Assembly: GCA_041665605.1 (NCBI GenBank)
Contig: JBAYIO010000010.1
Coordinates: 1-64,000, forward strand
Reading direction: 5' to 3'
DNA length: 64,000 nt
Source: CAIPAT01 sp041665605
Lineage (GTDB): Bacteria; Verrucomicrobiota; Lentisphaeria; Victivallales; Victivallaceae
Shown here: positions 43,158 to 54,055 of the stretch, one piece after another
Numbering within the stretch: position 1 is the first letter of the stretch
Layout of the letters: each line of letters opens with the position of its first letter
The notes under the pieces: model-generated
The model's input: only the letters and a program-made list of their open reading frames with translations
What the model was told of the DNA's origin: nothing
Database searches by the model: none
Translations under genes and position numbers: made by a program

Positions 43158-43476
43158 TTCCTTTTTTATGTTTTAGCTTTAAATAATTAACAACTTAATT
43201 CAACTTTAATAATCCGTACAAAAAAACGTTAAGTCTTTTAATTTACTGTAATTATTCCATTTTTCAATTTGAACTACTCAGCTTTCCCGGTTTAATCTGC
43301 TTTTTCTAAGGGATTCAATCTGCCGCAAATACCTGTTCAATTTCATTTTTTGAAAAAATTTCCTTTTTTTTTTGAAAAATTCGCATGAAACATTATATTT
43401 GACGAGTAGCTTTGAATTTTTCTTGCATTATGTTTTATTGTAACAGATAAGACGTGAAAATATAAAGAGGACTTAA
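43158..43476. other. AT-rich divergent intergenic region
   Basis: About 320 bp between tig (minus) and the FHA gene (plus). It contains long A/T runs, and near its right end TTGACG (43400-43405) and TTGCAT (43424-43429) as possible -35 boxes without a convincing -10 partner. No gene or structured RNA is recognised. Confidence 0.5.
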
Positions 43477-44037
43477 ATGGCAGGTACTCCAAAACTTATT
43501 GTTCTTTCGGAAAAACTGCGCGGAAAGACTTTTGAACTGACAAAAGATGTTCAATCCGCCGGCAGAACTGAAGACAAGGATATTTGCATCAAAGACCCGA
43601 CCATCAGTTCACATCACTGCGATTTCGTCAAAACTGAAAAGAGCTATATTCTCCGCGACAATCAGAGCACAAACGGCACCCGTGTCAACAATGTGCCGAT
43701 CACTGAACAGGAACTGAAAAACAGCGATATCCTCCAGTTGGGCGGGGTTGAAATCCTCTACGACTGTGATGATGATACGGCAACCTCCGTTACCCGTACC
43801 CAGACCGGCATTGATCTGGACAGCACTGAAATCGGCATTGCCACCGTGAAAGACCTCAATAATTTTTCTCCGTTCGCCAAAGACGAAAAGAGAAAAGGCG
43901 GCATCAGTCAGAAGATTCTGATTGCCCTGGTCGTCATGCTGGCCCTGGCCATCCTGATCTTGATGGTTTTTCTGATTGTGCTGGTTTTCCGCAAGGATCC
44001 GAATGCGGCCCTGGCGATTTGCCAACTTTTTAATTGA
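43477..44037 (+). CDS. FHA-domain protein with C-terminal membrane anchor
   Basis: 186 aa. The forkhead-associated domain fills residues 1-95, with SAGRTEDKDICIKDPTISSH and DNQSTNGTRVNNVPI, the conserved Arg, Ser-His and Asn residues for phosphothreonine binding. A flexible part follows, then a single transmembrane helix at about 149-173 (ILIALVVMLALAILILMVFL). It could read phosphorylation by a Ser/Thr kinase such as the one at 38-40 kb; that pairing is speculation. It lies 55 bp upstream of ftsH. AGAGGA is about 8 nt before the ATG. Confidence 0.88.
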   Translation: MAGTPKLIVLSEKLRGKTFELTKDVQSAGRTEDKDICIKDPTISSHHCDFVKTEKSYILRDNQSTNGTRVNNVPITEQELKNSDILQLGGVEILYDCDDDTATSVTRTQTGIDLDSTEIGIATVKDLNNFSPFAKDEKRKGGISQKILIALVVMLALAILILMVFLIVLVFRKDPNAALAICQLFN

Positions 44038-44092
44038 TATTTTTATAGATTTACATCCGCCCGCAATAATTTAACAATGGGAATTTTTTTGT

Positions 44093-46087
<1,995 letters not shown>

Positions 46088-46117
46088 ATATATATTGTTA
46101 AACTGCGGTTGTTCAAT

Positions 46118-46429
46118 ATGGATGCGGAAACTTTGTCCGATATAATAACTGAGCATCAGGCGGACTGCATTATTCACTGCTGGATACAGCCGAGGGCGTC
46201 CAAAACCGCCATTGTCGGACTGCACGACGGCTCCTTGAAGATTTCGCTGGCCGCTCCGCCGGTCGACGGGCAGGCCAATGCCGAACTATGCAAATTCCTG
46301 GCGAAAAAGCTGAATCTGGCCAAATCCGCGGTTAAAATTTCCGCCGGCGACTCTTCCAGACGCAAATCGGTGAAGATTGAAGGCATTGCCAAAGCGCTGC
46401 TGATGGACAAATTAAAGCTTTGCATGTAA
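46118..46429 (+). CDS. DUF167 (YggU-type) family protein
   Basis: 103 aa from ATG 46118; an in-frame TTG at 46109 is an alternative, and no clear SD decides. The family signature is present: IQPRASKTAIVGLHDGSLKI, LAAPPVDGQANAELCKFLAK and ISAGDSSRRKSVKIEG. The function of the family is unknown. It lies in a run of plus-strand genes after ftsH. Confidence 0.88.
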   Translation: MDAETLSDIITEHQADCIIHCWIQPRASKTAIVGLHDGSLKISLAAPPVDGQANAELCKFLAKKLNLAKSAVKISAGDSSRRKSVKIEGIAKALLMDKLKLCM

Positions 46430-46448
46430 ATATATTCCTGAGGTTAAA

Positions 46449-47225
46449 ATGAATAATCCGCATACTGATGAAATCTGCTTTCCCGGAACAAAATCCGACT
46501 GGAACGGCTTTGCACGTTTTGACTTTGAACTGGAAGGCGTTTCCTGCATCGTTGTCCGTCCGGAAACCGCGGCGGCAGGGCTGCCGTGGATCTGGCGCGC
46601 CCGCTTTTTCGGGGCGTTTCCATATCTCGACCTGGCAATATTGAAGCTCGGCTGGCATCTGGTTTATACTGATGTCGTCGAATTATACGGTTCGCCCGAA
46701 GCAATGCGCCGGTACGACCGCTTTTATCATTTTCTTACCGCGGAATACGGTTTCCCGAAACGGCCGGTGCTTGAAGGCTACAGCCGCGGCGGACTGCCAG
46801 TTTACGCCTGGGCCGCCGCAAACCCGGATAAAGTCGCGTGCATCTACGCCGACGCCCCGGTTTGCGATTTCAAGAGCTGGCCAGGCGGCAAAGGCGTTGG
46901 TCCCGGCAGCGCCGAATGCTGGGCCACTGTGCTGAAAGTCTACGGACTGTCGGAAGCGGAAGCCATGACCTATGCCGGCAATCCCATAGATAATCTTGAG
47001 CCGCTGGCCGCCGCCGGAATCCCGCTCATTCATGTGGTCGGAGATATTGACGAAGTAGTTCCGCTTAAAGAGAATACCGCGATTCTGGAGGCAAGATACA
47101 AACAGCTCAACGGCACGATTGAAGTAATCCATAAGCCGGATTGCGCCCACCATCCGCACTGCCTGGAAAATCCTCAGCCGATTGTTGACTTCATCCTGAA
47201 GCACTATAACGCCCGAAAAGCATAG
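46449..47225 (+). CDS. Alpha/beta hydrolase
   Basis: 258 aa without a signal peptide. The nucleophile elbow is GYSRGG (VLEGYSRGGLPVYAW), the likely acid is in VVGDIDEVVPLKENT and the His in DCAHHPHCLENP, giving a plausible Ser-Asp-His triad. The sequence resembles the dienelactone hydrolase/esterase-like proteins of PVC bacteria. Substrate unknown. It starts 19 bp after the DUF167 gene with TGAGG in reach of the ATG. Confidence 0.8.
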   Translation: MNNPHTDEICFPGTKSDWNGFARFDFELEGVSCIVVRPETAAAGLPWIWRARFFGAFPYLDLAILKLGWHLVYTDVVELYGSPEAMRRYDRFYHFLTAEYGFPKRPVLEGYSRGGLPVYAWAAANPDKVACIYADAPVCDFKSWPGGKGVGPGSAECWATVLKVYGLSEAEAMTYAGNPIDNLEPLAAAGIPLIHVVGDIDEVVPLKENTAILEARYKQLNGTIEVIHKPDCAHHPHCLENPQPIVDFILKHYNARKA

Positions 47226-47336
47226 CCGCGCCGGGAAATTTTTTAATTCCGTATTTGTTTTTTGTTTTCCGGATAGTTATATTCTCAATGCAGGGGAAAG
47301 ATATAATCGCTTCAACAATCAAGAGGAAATGATGTC

Positions 47337-47777
47337 ATGAACTTAAAACAACTGCTTGATCAGAAAGATCCCGTGGTCTTTTCAATCGGAGAAAATTCTT
47401 CTTTATGTGAGTGCATCAAAATGCTGAACGACAAAAATATCGGTGCGCTGGTTGTCGTCAACCACGAAAATAAAATCTGCGGGATCATCACCGAAAGGGA
47501 TGTGCTGAAACTGACCTACTCCTCGCCCGTCAATGTCTGTTCCGTGCTGGTCAAGGACGGCATGACGCCCCGGGACAAGCTCGTCACCGCTGAAGAGAAT
47601 GATTCGCTCACCAAAATCATGGAAACCATGACGGCAAAAAGAATCCGTCATATCCCGGTACTCAAAGAAGGGGAAGTCTGCGGCATTGTTTCCATCGGCG
47701 ACGTCGTCAAATTCCTGCTTGGCGTAATGATGGATGAGAACAAGCAGATGAAGGATTATATCGCCGGTGGATTTTAA
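47337..47777 (+). CDS. CBS-domain pair protein
   Basis: 146 aa made of two CBS motifs: residues about 10-65 (SLCECIKMLNDKNIGALVVV, GIITERDVLK) and 75-130 (VTAEENDSLTKIMETMTAKR, HIPVLKEGEVCGIVSIGDVV). CBS pairs bind adenine nucleotides and regulate a partner protein. No catalytic domain is fused. AGAGGAAATG-type SD is close to the start. A GC-rich hairpin (47801-47817, CGCCTCC-GCC-GGAGGCG) follows its stop. Confidence 0.9.
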   Translation: MNLKQLLDQKDPVVFSIGENSSLCECIKMLNDKNIGALVVVNHENKICGIITERDVLKLTYSSPVNVCSVLVKDGMTPRDKLVTAEENDSLTKIMETMTAKRIRHIPVLKEGEVCGIVSIGDVVKFLLGVMMDENKQMKDYIAGGF

Positions 47778-47800
47778 GACCGGCGATTACCAAAACCCTT

Positions 47801-47817
47801 CGCCTCCGCCGGAGGCG
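47801..47817. terminator. Hairpin after the CBS gene
   Basis: CGCCTCC-GCC-GGAGGCG is a perfect 7-bp stem 23 bp past the stop codon. No U-tract follows, so termination is uncertain. Confidence 0.35.
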
Positions 47818-48026
47818 ATGCTTTCCTGCTTTAGCTGCGGTTATGCCGCGCTGTGAGTTTCATGGCGCGGCGAATTTCCCGCATTCATCCTCTGTCTTCG
47901 GGAGAAGCCCGTTTTTTTGCTTTTATCTTCAGAACACGGTTTTAAAATGAACTTTTTTGGATTACCTTTGTCTAACAGCGACAGAAGCGTGCAATTTTCA
48001 GAGAATCACATATAGGAGATATGAAT

Positions 48027-49049
48027 ATGCAGCAGAACGAAATACAACAATTACAGTCGAGGATTCGCGAAGTTTCAGCGTTTATCCAGCCGCTCAAAAC
48101 AGAAATCGGACGGATCATCGTCGGACAGGAACATCTGGTCAACCGCCTGCTTCTGGCGCTGATCGCCAACGGGCATGTGCTGCTGGAAGGGGTTCCCGGC
48201 CTGGCCAAAACTCTGGCGGTGAAGACGCTGGCCCAGTCGCTGCACGGGTCGTTTTCGCGCATCCAGTTTACGCCGGATCTGCTGCCTGCGGACGTGATCG
48301 GCACCCGCATCTATAATGCGAACGAACATTCTTTCAGCACCAAGCCCGGCCCGGTATTCGCCAATATCGTGCTGGCCGATGAAATCAACCGCGCTCCGGC
48401 CAAAGTGCAGAGCGCCCTGCTCGAATGTATGCAGGAAAAACAGGTGACGATTGCCGGCGAACGGCTGCTGATGCCCAAACCGTTCCTGGTCATGGCCACC
48501 CAGAACCCGATTGAGCAGGAAGGCACATATCCGCTGCCGGAAGCCCAGGTTGACCGTTTCATGTTCAAAATCAGAATTGATTATCCGAAGCGCGATGAAG
48601 AGAGAATGATTATCGAGCGGATGGCCCATCCGGACGTGGACCTCAGCGCCATCGCCGTCGGGCGTCTCGAGGATATTGAAGTCGCCCGGCAATGGGTGGA
48701 TAAGATATATATTGACGAAAAGATCATCGAATATATCCTTGATATTACCATCGCCACCCGTCCGGCCCGTCACGCCGAACTTTCCATCCGTCAGACGGAA
48801 GCGAAACTTGGCGACCTGGTCAATTACATCCAGTACGGGGCCTCGCCCCGCGCCGCCATCTGCCTGGTGCTGGCCGCGAAAGCCGCCGCGTTCCTGGAAG
48901 GCCGCGCCTATGTGGTGCCGCAGGACGTCAAAGACGTCGCCCCCGATATTCTCCGTCACCGCATCATGCTGACGTATGAAGCGGAAGCCGAGAACCTGGA
49001 CACTGACGCCGTCATTAAAATGGTTCTTGACGAATTGAGAACGCCTTAG
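48027..49049 (+). CDS. MoxR-family AAA+ ATPase
   Basis: 340 aa from ATG 48027; AGGAG at 48014-48018 is 8 nt away, but only 2 nt from the ATG at 48021. Walker A is EGVPGLAKT, Walker B VLADEINRAPAKVQSALLE, and the AAA lid follows with RHAELSIRQTEAKL. MoxR proteins act as chaperones that mature metal-dependent or VWA-containing partners. The next three genes (DUF58, membrane protein, VWA protein) are the partner set usually found with it. Confidence 0.92.
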   Translation: MQQNEIQQLQSRIREVSAFIQPLKTEIGRIIVGQEHLVNRLLLALIANGHVLLEGVPGLAKTLAVKTLAQSLHGSFSRIQFTPDLLPADVIGTRIYNANEHSFSTKPGPVFANIVLADEINRAPAKVQSALLECMQEKQVTIAGERLLMPKPFLVMATQNPIEQEGTYPLPEAQVDRFMFKIRIDYPKRDEERMIIERMAHPDVDLSAIAVGRLEDIEVARQWVDKIYIDEKIIEYILDITIATRPARHAELSIRQTEAKLGDLVNYIQYGASPRAAICLVLAAKAAAFLEGRAYVVPQDVKDVAPDILRHRIMLTYEAEAENLDTDAVIKMVLDELRTP

Positions 49050-49094
49050 TCTTCAGTCCCGAACAACGGTAAAGTTTAACTGGAAGGCAAAATC

Positions 49095-49973
49095 ATGCTG
49101 CCCTCTGAACTAATAAAACAAGTTAGAAAGATCGAGATCCGGACCCGCCGGGTGGTTGATGAAATCATCGGCGGCGCTTATCACAGCGTATTCAAAGGCC
49201 GCGGAATCGAATTTGACGAAGTCCGGGAATACACTCCCGAAGATGACGTCCGGGATATCGACTGGAACGTCACCGCCCGCATGGGAACGCCGTACATCAA
49301 GAAATATGTCGAAGAGCGCGAACTGACGGTAATGCTGCTGGTGGATGTGTCCGCCTCCGGCGCTTTCGGCAGCGGCGATAAATCCAAACGCGAACGCGCC
49401 GTCGAAACCGCCGCGCTGCTGGCGTTCAGCGCCATCCGCAACAATGATAAAGTCGGGCTGATGCTGTTCACGGATCAAACCGAATTATATCTGCCGCCGC
49501 GTTCCGGCCGCACCCGCGGGTTGCGCCTGATCCGCGAACTGATGGCTTACGAGCCTAAGCGCAAAAGCACCGACATCAATGCGGTGTTGAAGAACACGAT
49601 GCAAGTTCTGCACAAGCGCAGCGTGGTCTTCCTGATCAGCGACATGATTGACAATGACGGCTTCGAAAAGTCGATGAAAATCGTCAACCGCCGTCACGAT
49701 CTGGTCGCGGTGCGGATTCTCGACCCCCTGGAACTCCGATGGCCGCGCGGCGTCAGCGTCATGGTTGAAGACGCCGAGACCGGCCGCGATGTGGCTTTTG
49801 ACGGCAGCAGAACCGCCGGCCTGGAAAAATTCCGCGCCTTCGCCGCCGGCATGCATGACGGCATCAAAAAGAGTTGTGACCGCGCCAAAGTGGACATCAT
49901 TGACATCCGCTGCGGCGAAGATTATGTAAAACCGCTGGTTACTTTCTTCAGTAACCGTAAATATCGAAAATAG
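49095..49973 (+). CDS. DUF58 domain protein
   Basis: 292 aa. It has the DUF58 core: GGAYHSVFKGRGIEFDEVRE, YTPEDDVRDIDWNVTARMGT, then a VWA-like fold starting LTVMLLVDVSASGAF with a DxSxS metal site. No transmembrane segment is seen. It lies 45 bp after moxR with GGAAGG upstream of the ATG. Its partner is probably the MoxR ATPase. Confidence 0.9.
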   Translation: MLPSELIKQVRKIEIRTRRVVDEIIGGAYHSVFKGRGIEFDEVREYTPEDDVRDIDWNVTARMGTPYIKKYVEERELTVMLLVDVSASGAFGSGDKSKRERAVETAALLAFSAIRNNDKVGLMLFTDQTELYLPPRSGRTRGLRLIRELMAYEPKRKSTDINAVLKNTMQVLHKRSVVFLISDMIDNDGFEKSMKIVNRRHDLVAVRILDPLELRWPRGVSVMVEDAETGRDVAFDGSRTAGLEKFRAFAAGMHDGIKKSCDRAKVDIIDIRCGEDYVKPLVTFFSNRKYRK

Positions 49974-49987
49974 ATGGATTTACGCAA

Positions 49988-50989
49988 ATGACGAAGAAAA
50001 AAACAGGCCGTAGAATATTATTCATCCTGATGGTGACGGCAATATCCGCCGCGATTCTCCTGCCCGGCGCCGGCGCCGTCATCTACTGGTACGGAGTGAA
50101 AGCCAATGTTCCGGTTCAGGATTTGACCGGGATTGTCATGACGCCTTCCGGCGACAGCCGGCTCGGCGACACGGTGACGACATCGGTTCTGCTGAAACTG
50201 CCGTGGCACCGCCGTCCGGTTGAAGCGGCGGCAGAAATCGGCAAGGGCGCAACCATGCTGTCTGACCCGTCAATCATCCGTCAGCAATGGGGCATCGGTT
50301 ATTCCGTCTGGAAAATAGCGGTTGAAATGCGGCCCTACCGCACCGGCCTGATCCCGCCCGGCAAACTTGACGTCAAATTCAACCGTTATGACGAAAAGAG
50401 CACTGACCTGGGCATGGACTTCCGGATACCGGAATTTAAAGTGCTGCCGCTGGATAACGCCAGAGGCGGCAATCTGCTGGTGGCATCCCGTCTGCCCGAC
50501 CCCGGCATTGCTCAGAAGAAGACACTTTGGACAATCGGCGCGATTCTGCTGGCGCTGCTGGTAATTGCGACGCTGTATTGCGTCTTCAGAAAACGGCAGG
50601 AAGGCCCGGCGGCGCTTGCGCCGTGGGAAACGGCGCTGCTGGAACTGGCGGAACTCCGCATCGGTTTCCGTCAGGGCAAAATCGAAATGGAAACCTGCTT
50701 CGTCAAACTGACCGACGTAGTGCGGCAGTATCTGGAAAAGCGTTTCCGGATCAATGCCCCCCAGCAGACAACTTACGAATTTCTGGGAGAACTCAACAAG
50801 CCTGACGGCGCGCTGCCGGAATCTCAGCGGCCGTTTCTGCGGGAATTCATGACCGCCGCCGACCTGGTTAAATTCGCCAAACTGCCGCCGGATGAACATA
50901 CGCTCAGCGTGGCGCTGGACAAAGCCGAAGTGCTGGTTGCCGAAACCCGCCCGGATTCTGAACTCAATAAGAAAGGAGCCGCCCAATGA
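49988..50989 (+). CDS. Membrane protein of the MoxR/Bat-type operon
   Basis: 333 aa. One N-terminal transmembrane helix (ILFILMVTAISAAILLPGAG), a periplasmic beta-rich part of about 145 residues, a second helix (TIGAILLALLVIATLYCVF) and a helical cytoplasmic end (ETCFVKLTDVVRQYLEKRF). Order and layout match the DUF4381/BatD-like protein of such operons. Its stop overlaps the next start by ATGA. Confidence 0.75.
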   Translation: MTKKKTGRRILFILMVTAISAAILLPGAGAVIYWYGVKANVPVQDLTGIVMTPSGDSRLGDTVTTSVLLKLPWHRRPVEAAAEIGKGATMLSDPSIIRQQWGIGYSVWKIAVEMRPYRTGLIPPGKLDVKFNRYDEKSTDLGMDFRIPEFKVLPLDNARGGNLLVASRLPDPGIAQKKTLWTIGAILLALLVIATLYCVFRKRQEGPAALAPWETALLELAELRIGFRQGKIEMETCFVKLTDVVRQYLEKRFRINAPQQTTYEFLGELNKPDGALPESQRPFLREFMTAADLVKFAKLPPDEHTLSVALDKAEVLVAETRPDSELNKKGAAQ

Positions 50990-52017
50990 CTTTTTTCGCA
51001 TATCCGCTGGTGCTGCTGCTGTATGTCCCGTTTGTCATACTGGTCATTTATGCCTGGCGTAAACCGCTGCCGTCAATCCGCGTTTCAACGGCAAAACCGT
51101 TTCTGGCGGTCAGCAGCGGGAGCAGGCCGTCATCGTTTCGGCTGCCGTTCATGATCTTTACGATCGCGCTGGCGCTGCTGATATGTGCGCTGGCCCGTCC
51201 GCGGCAGGGTTCCGAGCGGGTGGTGATCAAGGCGAAAGGCATCGACATCATGCTGGCCTTAGACCTCTCCGGCAGCATGGAATCTTTTGATGTTCCGCCC
51301 GGCGTCACGATGGAGAAGCAGCTTTATGACCTGATCAAAGCGGAAAAAATCAAAGGCCGGCTGGAAACCGCCAAACAGGAAATCGGCAAGTTTATTCAGA
51401 AGCGGCCCAATGACCGCATCGGACTGGTGGGGTTTGCCGAACTGGCATACAACATCTGTCCGCCGACGCTGGACCACGCCTGGCTTACCGGCAACATGAC
51501 CCGGCTGGCCCCGGGCGTGATCGGCGACCGCACCAATATCGCCTCGCCGATCGCCAGCGCCGTCAGCCGGCTGGAAAAATCCGATTCAAAACGCCGCGTC
51601 ATGGTGCTTTTCACTGACGGCGCCAATAATATTGACGACCGGATTACGCCGCGCCAGGCGGCGAAGCTGGCGAAAAGCAGTGATGTTGTTATCTATACCG
51701 TCGGCATCGGCAGCGACAATGCCTGCGTCCTGCGGGAAGGCTTCGGCGGGCTGAGTTTCGTGCCGATAAAGGGTGAATTTGACGAAAAACTGCTCAAGGA
51801 CATCGCCGAATATTCCGACGGCAAATATTACAAAGCTTACGACGCCGAAGGCCTGGAAAATGTCATGAACGAAATCAACCGCATGGAAAAAACCGTTATC
51901 GAACAGCCGAAATACATTGATTATAAAGAATTTGCGCCGATGTTCATTGGAATGGCGCTGGCGCTTATGCTCTTCGGTTTTGTCCTGGAACGCACCGTCA
52001 TGCTCCGGGTGCCGTAG
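50986..52017 (+). CDS. VWA-domain membrane protein (BatA/BatB-like)
   Basis: 343 aa. Two N-terminal hydrophobic segments and one at the C-terminus flank a von Willebrand A domain with an intact metal site: LALDLSGSMESF, a Thr in GDRTNIASP and VLFTDGANN. GAAAGGAG lies about 9 nt before the ATG. It is the last gene of the operon; no second VWA gene, TPR gene or BatD follows before the convergent fucI. Confidence 0.88.
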   Translation: MTFFAYPLVLLLYVPFVILVIYAWRKPLPSIRVSTAKPFLAVSSGSRPSSFRLPFMIFTIALALLICALARPRQGSERVVIKAKGIDIMLALDLSGSMESFDVPPGVTMEKQLYDLIKAEKIKGRLETAKQEIGKFIQKRPNDRIGLVGFAELAYNICPPTLDHAWLTGNMTRLAPGVIGDRTNIASPIASAVSRLEKSDSKRRVMVLFTDGANNIDDRITPRQAAKLAKSSDVVIYTVGIGSDNACVLREGFGGLSFVPIKGEFDEKLLKDIAEYSDGKYYKAYDAEGLENVMNEINRMEKTVIEQPKYIDYKEFAPMFIGMALALMLFGFVLERTVMLRVP

Positions 52018-52048
52018 AAAAATCCGGCGAAGGAAAATGTAAAAGCAG

Positions 52049-52072
52049 CAGCCGGGAAATGGTTCCCGGCTG
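52049..52072. terminator. Bidirectional terminator between the VWA gene and fucI
   Basis: CAGCCGGGAA-ATGG-TTCCCGGCTG is a perfect 10-bp stem placed between two convergent genes. No long T-run flanks it on either side. Confidence 0.65.
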
Positions 52073-52086
52073 TGCAATAACAGACT

Positions 52087-53898
52087 TTAACGATAGACCG
52101 GCCCGAATGTCTGGCAGGCGCGGTAATCCGAGCCTTCCGCATCCATGCCGAATGCGGCCCAGGTGCTGGGACGGTAAATATCGCTTTCCGGAACGTTGTG
52201 CATACATACCGGAATCCTCAGCATTGACGCCAGCGTGATCAGGTCCGCGCCGATATGCCCGTAGCTGAATGCCCCGTGGTTGGCGCCCCAGTTGGCCATG
52301 ACGCTGTAAACATCGGCGAATGCGCCTCTGCCGGTGATTCTCGGAGCGAACCAGGTCGTGGGCCAGCTCGGATTGGTTCTGCGGTCAAGCTTGTCATGAA
52401 TTTTCGCCGGCAGCTCAAAAGTGAAGCCTTCCGCAATCTGCAGCACCGGGCCAAGTCCCTTGATCAGATTGATGCGGGACATGGTGACCGGCATTCCGCC
52501 TTTGGACATGAATCTGGAGGAGAAACCGCCTCCGCGGAAATATTCGGTGATCGCCGCGCACCATTCGGTGGCGTCAAGACATTTGCCTGCTTCCGCCGGG
52601 GTGATTTCCCAGAACGGTTTCATGGCGGGCTTGCCGTTTTTCGTCTGCTGTCCGGTGGCGTCCATCGTGGTCGCGCCGGAATTGATCAGATGAATCAGGC
52701 CGTTTTTGCCGTCGCCGCTGATTTTATGGCCGGTGGCTTTATAAATGGCTTCCGGACTCCAGTAAGTCCTGACATCGGAGAAGCCCTGGGAGGTGCCGGT
52801 CAGCAACTGGCCGAACAGCATGGCAACGCCGTTTAAAGCATCATTTTCAGTAGCCAGCACATACGGCTGGCGGATGCCGTTCCAGTCGAACGAAGAGTTG
52901 AGGACGGTTTCCATGAAATCGCCGTTGGGCAGATGGTCAGTCCACTGCCGCTGTCCCTGGAAGCCGGCGCACAGCGCATTGTGTCCCAGCGCCTCTTCGC
53001 CGAAGCCGAGTTCCGCCAGTCTGGGATTGCCGACCATCAGGTCGCGGCCGATCATGGTCATTTTTACCACAAATTCCCAGATTTTATCTTTTTCCCTGTC
53101 GGATTTGCGCGACTTGGCGGAATTGAAGTCCTCGCCTTCCTTGCAGTTCGCCTTAGTCCATTTCAGGGCTTTCTTAAATTCCTTCTCATCATAAATGCCT
53201 TCGTCAATGCGGCGGACGAATTCGGTCATATCAACGGCTTCGCAGCGCATCCCCAGATAATCTTCGAAGAATCCGGGATCAACGATTGAACCGGCGATAC
53301 CCATGGAAACGCTGCCCATCGACAAGTATGAAGTGCCTTTCATTGCGGCAACGGCAAGTCCGGCGCGGACAAAGCGGAGAACTTTCTCCTGAACATCGGC
53401 GGGAATTGAAGTGTCATCGGCGTTCTGGACGTCTCTGCCGTAAATGCCGAATGCGGGAACGCCTTTCTGGCTGTGTCCGGCCAGGACTGCCGCCAGATAC
53501 ACCGCGCCCGGGCGCTCGGTGCCGTTGAATCCCCAGACCGCTTTCGGAATCAGCGGGTCCATATCCATGGTTTCGCCGCCGTAGCACCAGCAGGGTGTGA
53601 CGGTCAGGGAGACCCCGACGCCTTCCTGTGCGAATTTATCGGCACAGGCGGCGGCTTCGGCGACACCGCCGATACAGGTATCGGCAATTACGCATTCCAC
53701 TTTCATGCCGTTGGCGTGGCGAAGATGCTTGCTGATCAGCGCGGCGGCCGCTTTCGCCATGCCCATCGTCTGATTTTCCAGCGATTCCCTGACGCCCATG
53801 CGTCTGCCGTCAATAGCGGGACGGATTCCGACTTTCGGCAGTCTGCCGCGAAGTCTGTTTTCCAGCGGATTCATTTTCATTCCGGTTGTATCAGCCAT
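52087..53898 (-). CDS. fucI: L-fucose isomerase
   Basis: 603 aa, near the usual 590. It has KVGIRPAIDGRRMGVRESLE, the active-site acids in VLATENDALNG (Glu) and GFSDVRTYW (Asp), and the His in SYGHIGADLITLASML. It interconverts L-fucose and L-fuculose (and D-arabinose/D-ribulose) with Mn2+. GAGAGGT is 7-8 nt before ATG 53898. No fuculokinase or aldolase gene is adjacent, so the pathway is scattered. Fucose is a common end sugar of mucin and algal polysaccharides, which fits the hydrolases in this window. Confidence 0.95.
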   Translation of the reverse strand: MADTTGMKMNPLENRLRGRLPKVGIRPAIDGRRMGVRESLENQTMGMAKAAAALISKHLRHANGMKVECVIADTCIGGVAEAAACADKFAQEGVGVSLTVTPCWCYGGETMDMDPLIPKAVWGFNGTERPGAVYLAAVLAGHSQKGVPAFGIYGRDVQNADDTSIPADVQEKVLRFVRAGLAVAAMKGTSYLSMGSVSMGIAGSIVDPGFFEDYLGMRCEAVDMTEFVRRIDEGIYDEKEFKKALKWTKANCKEGEDFNSAKSRKSDREKDKIWEFVVKMTMIGRDLMVGNPRLAELGFGEEALGHNALCAGFQGQRQWTDHLPNGDFMETVLNSSFDWNGIRQPYVLATENDALNGVAMLFGQLLTGTSQGFSDVRTYWSPEAIYKATGHKISGDGKNGLIHLINSGATTMDATGQQTKNGKPAMKPFWEITPAEAGKCLDATEWCAAITEYFRGGGFSSRFMSKGGMPVTMSRINLIKGLGPVLQIAEGFTFELPAKIHDKLDRRTNPSWPTTWFAPRITGRGAFADVYSVMANWGANHGAFSYGHIGADLITLASMLRIPVCMHNVPESDIYRPSTWAAFGMDAEGSDYRACQTFGPVYR

Positions 53899-54055
53899 AT
53901 TTTTACCTCTCTGTTTAAGGTTGATTTCGATTAGCAGTGTTTAATATATGCACAAGATTTCAAAAATCAAAAGAATCAAGGATATTTTTCATAATTTGGA
54001 AATCATGGAAGTCGCCGGAAGATATGGAAAAATGCCAAAACCGATATAGCGCTTC

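Noticed and set aside
43320..43476. Possible promoter between tig and the FHA gene
   Set aside because: Several TTGxxx boxes but no -10 at a proper distance, in very AT-rich DNA; not strong enough to list as a promoter.
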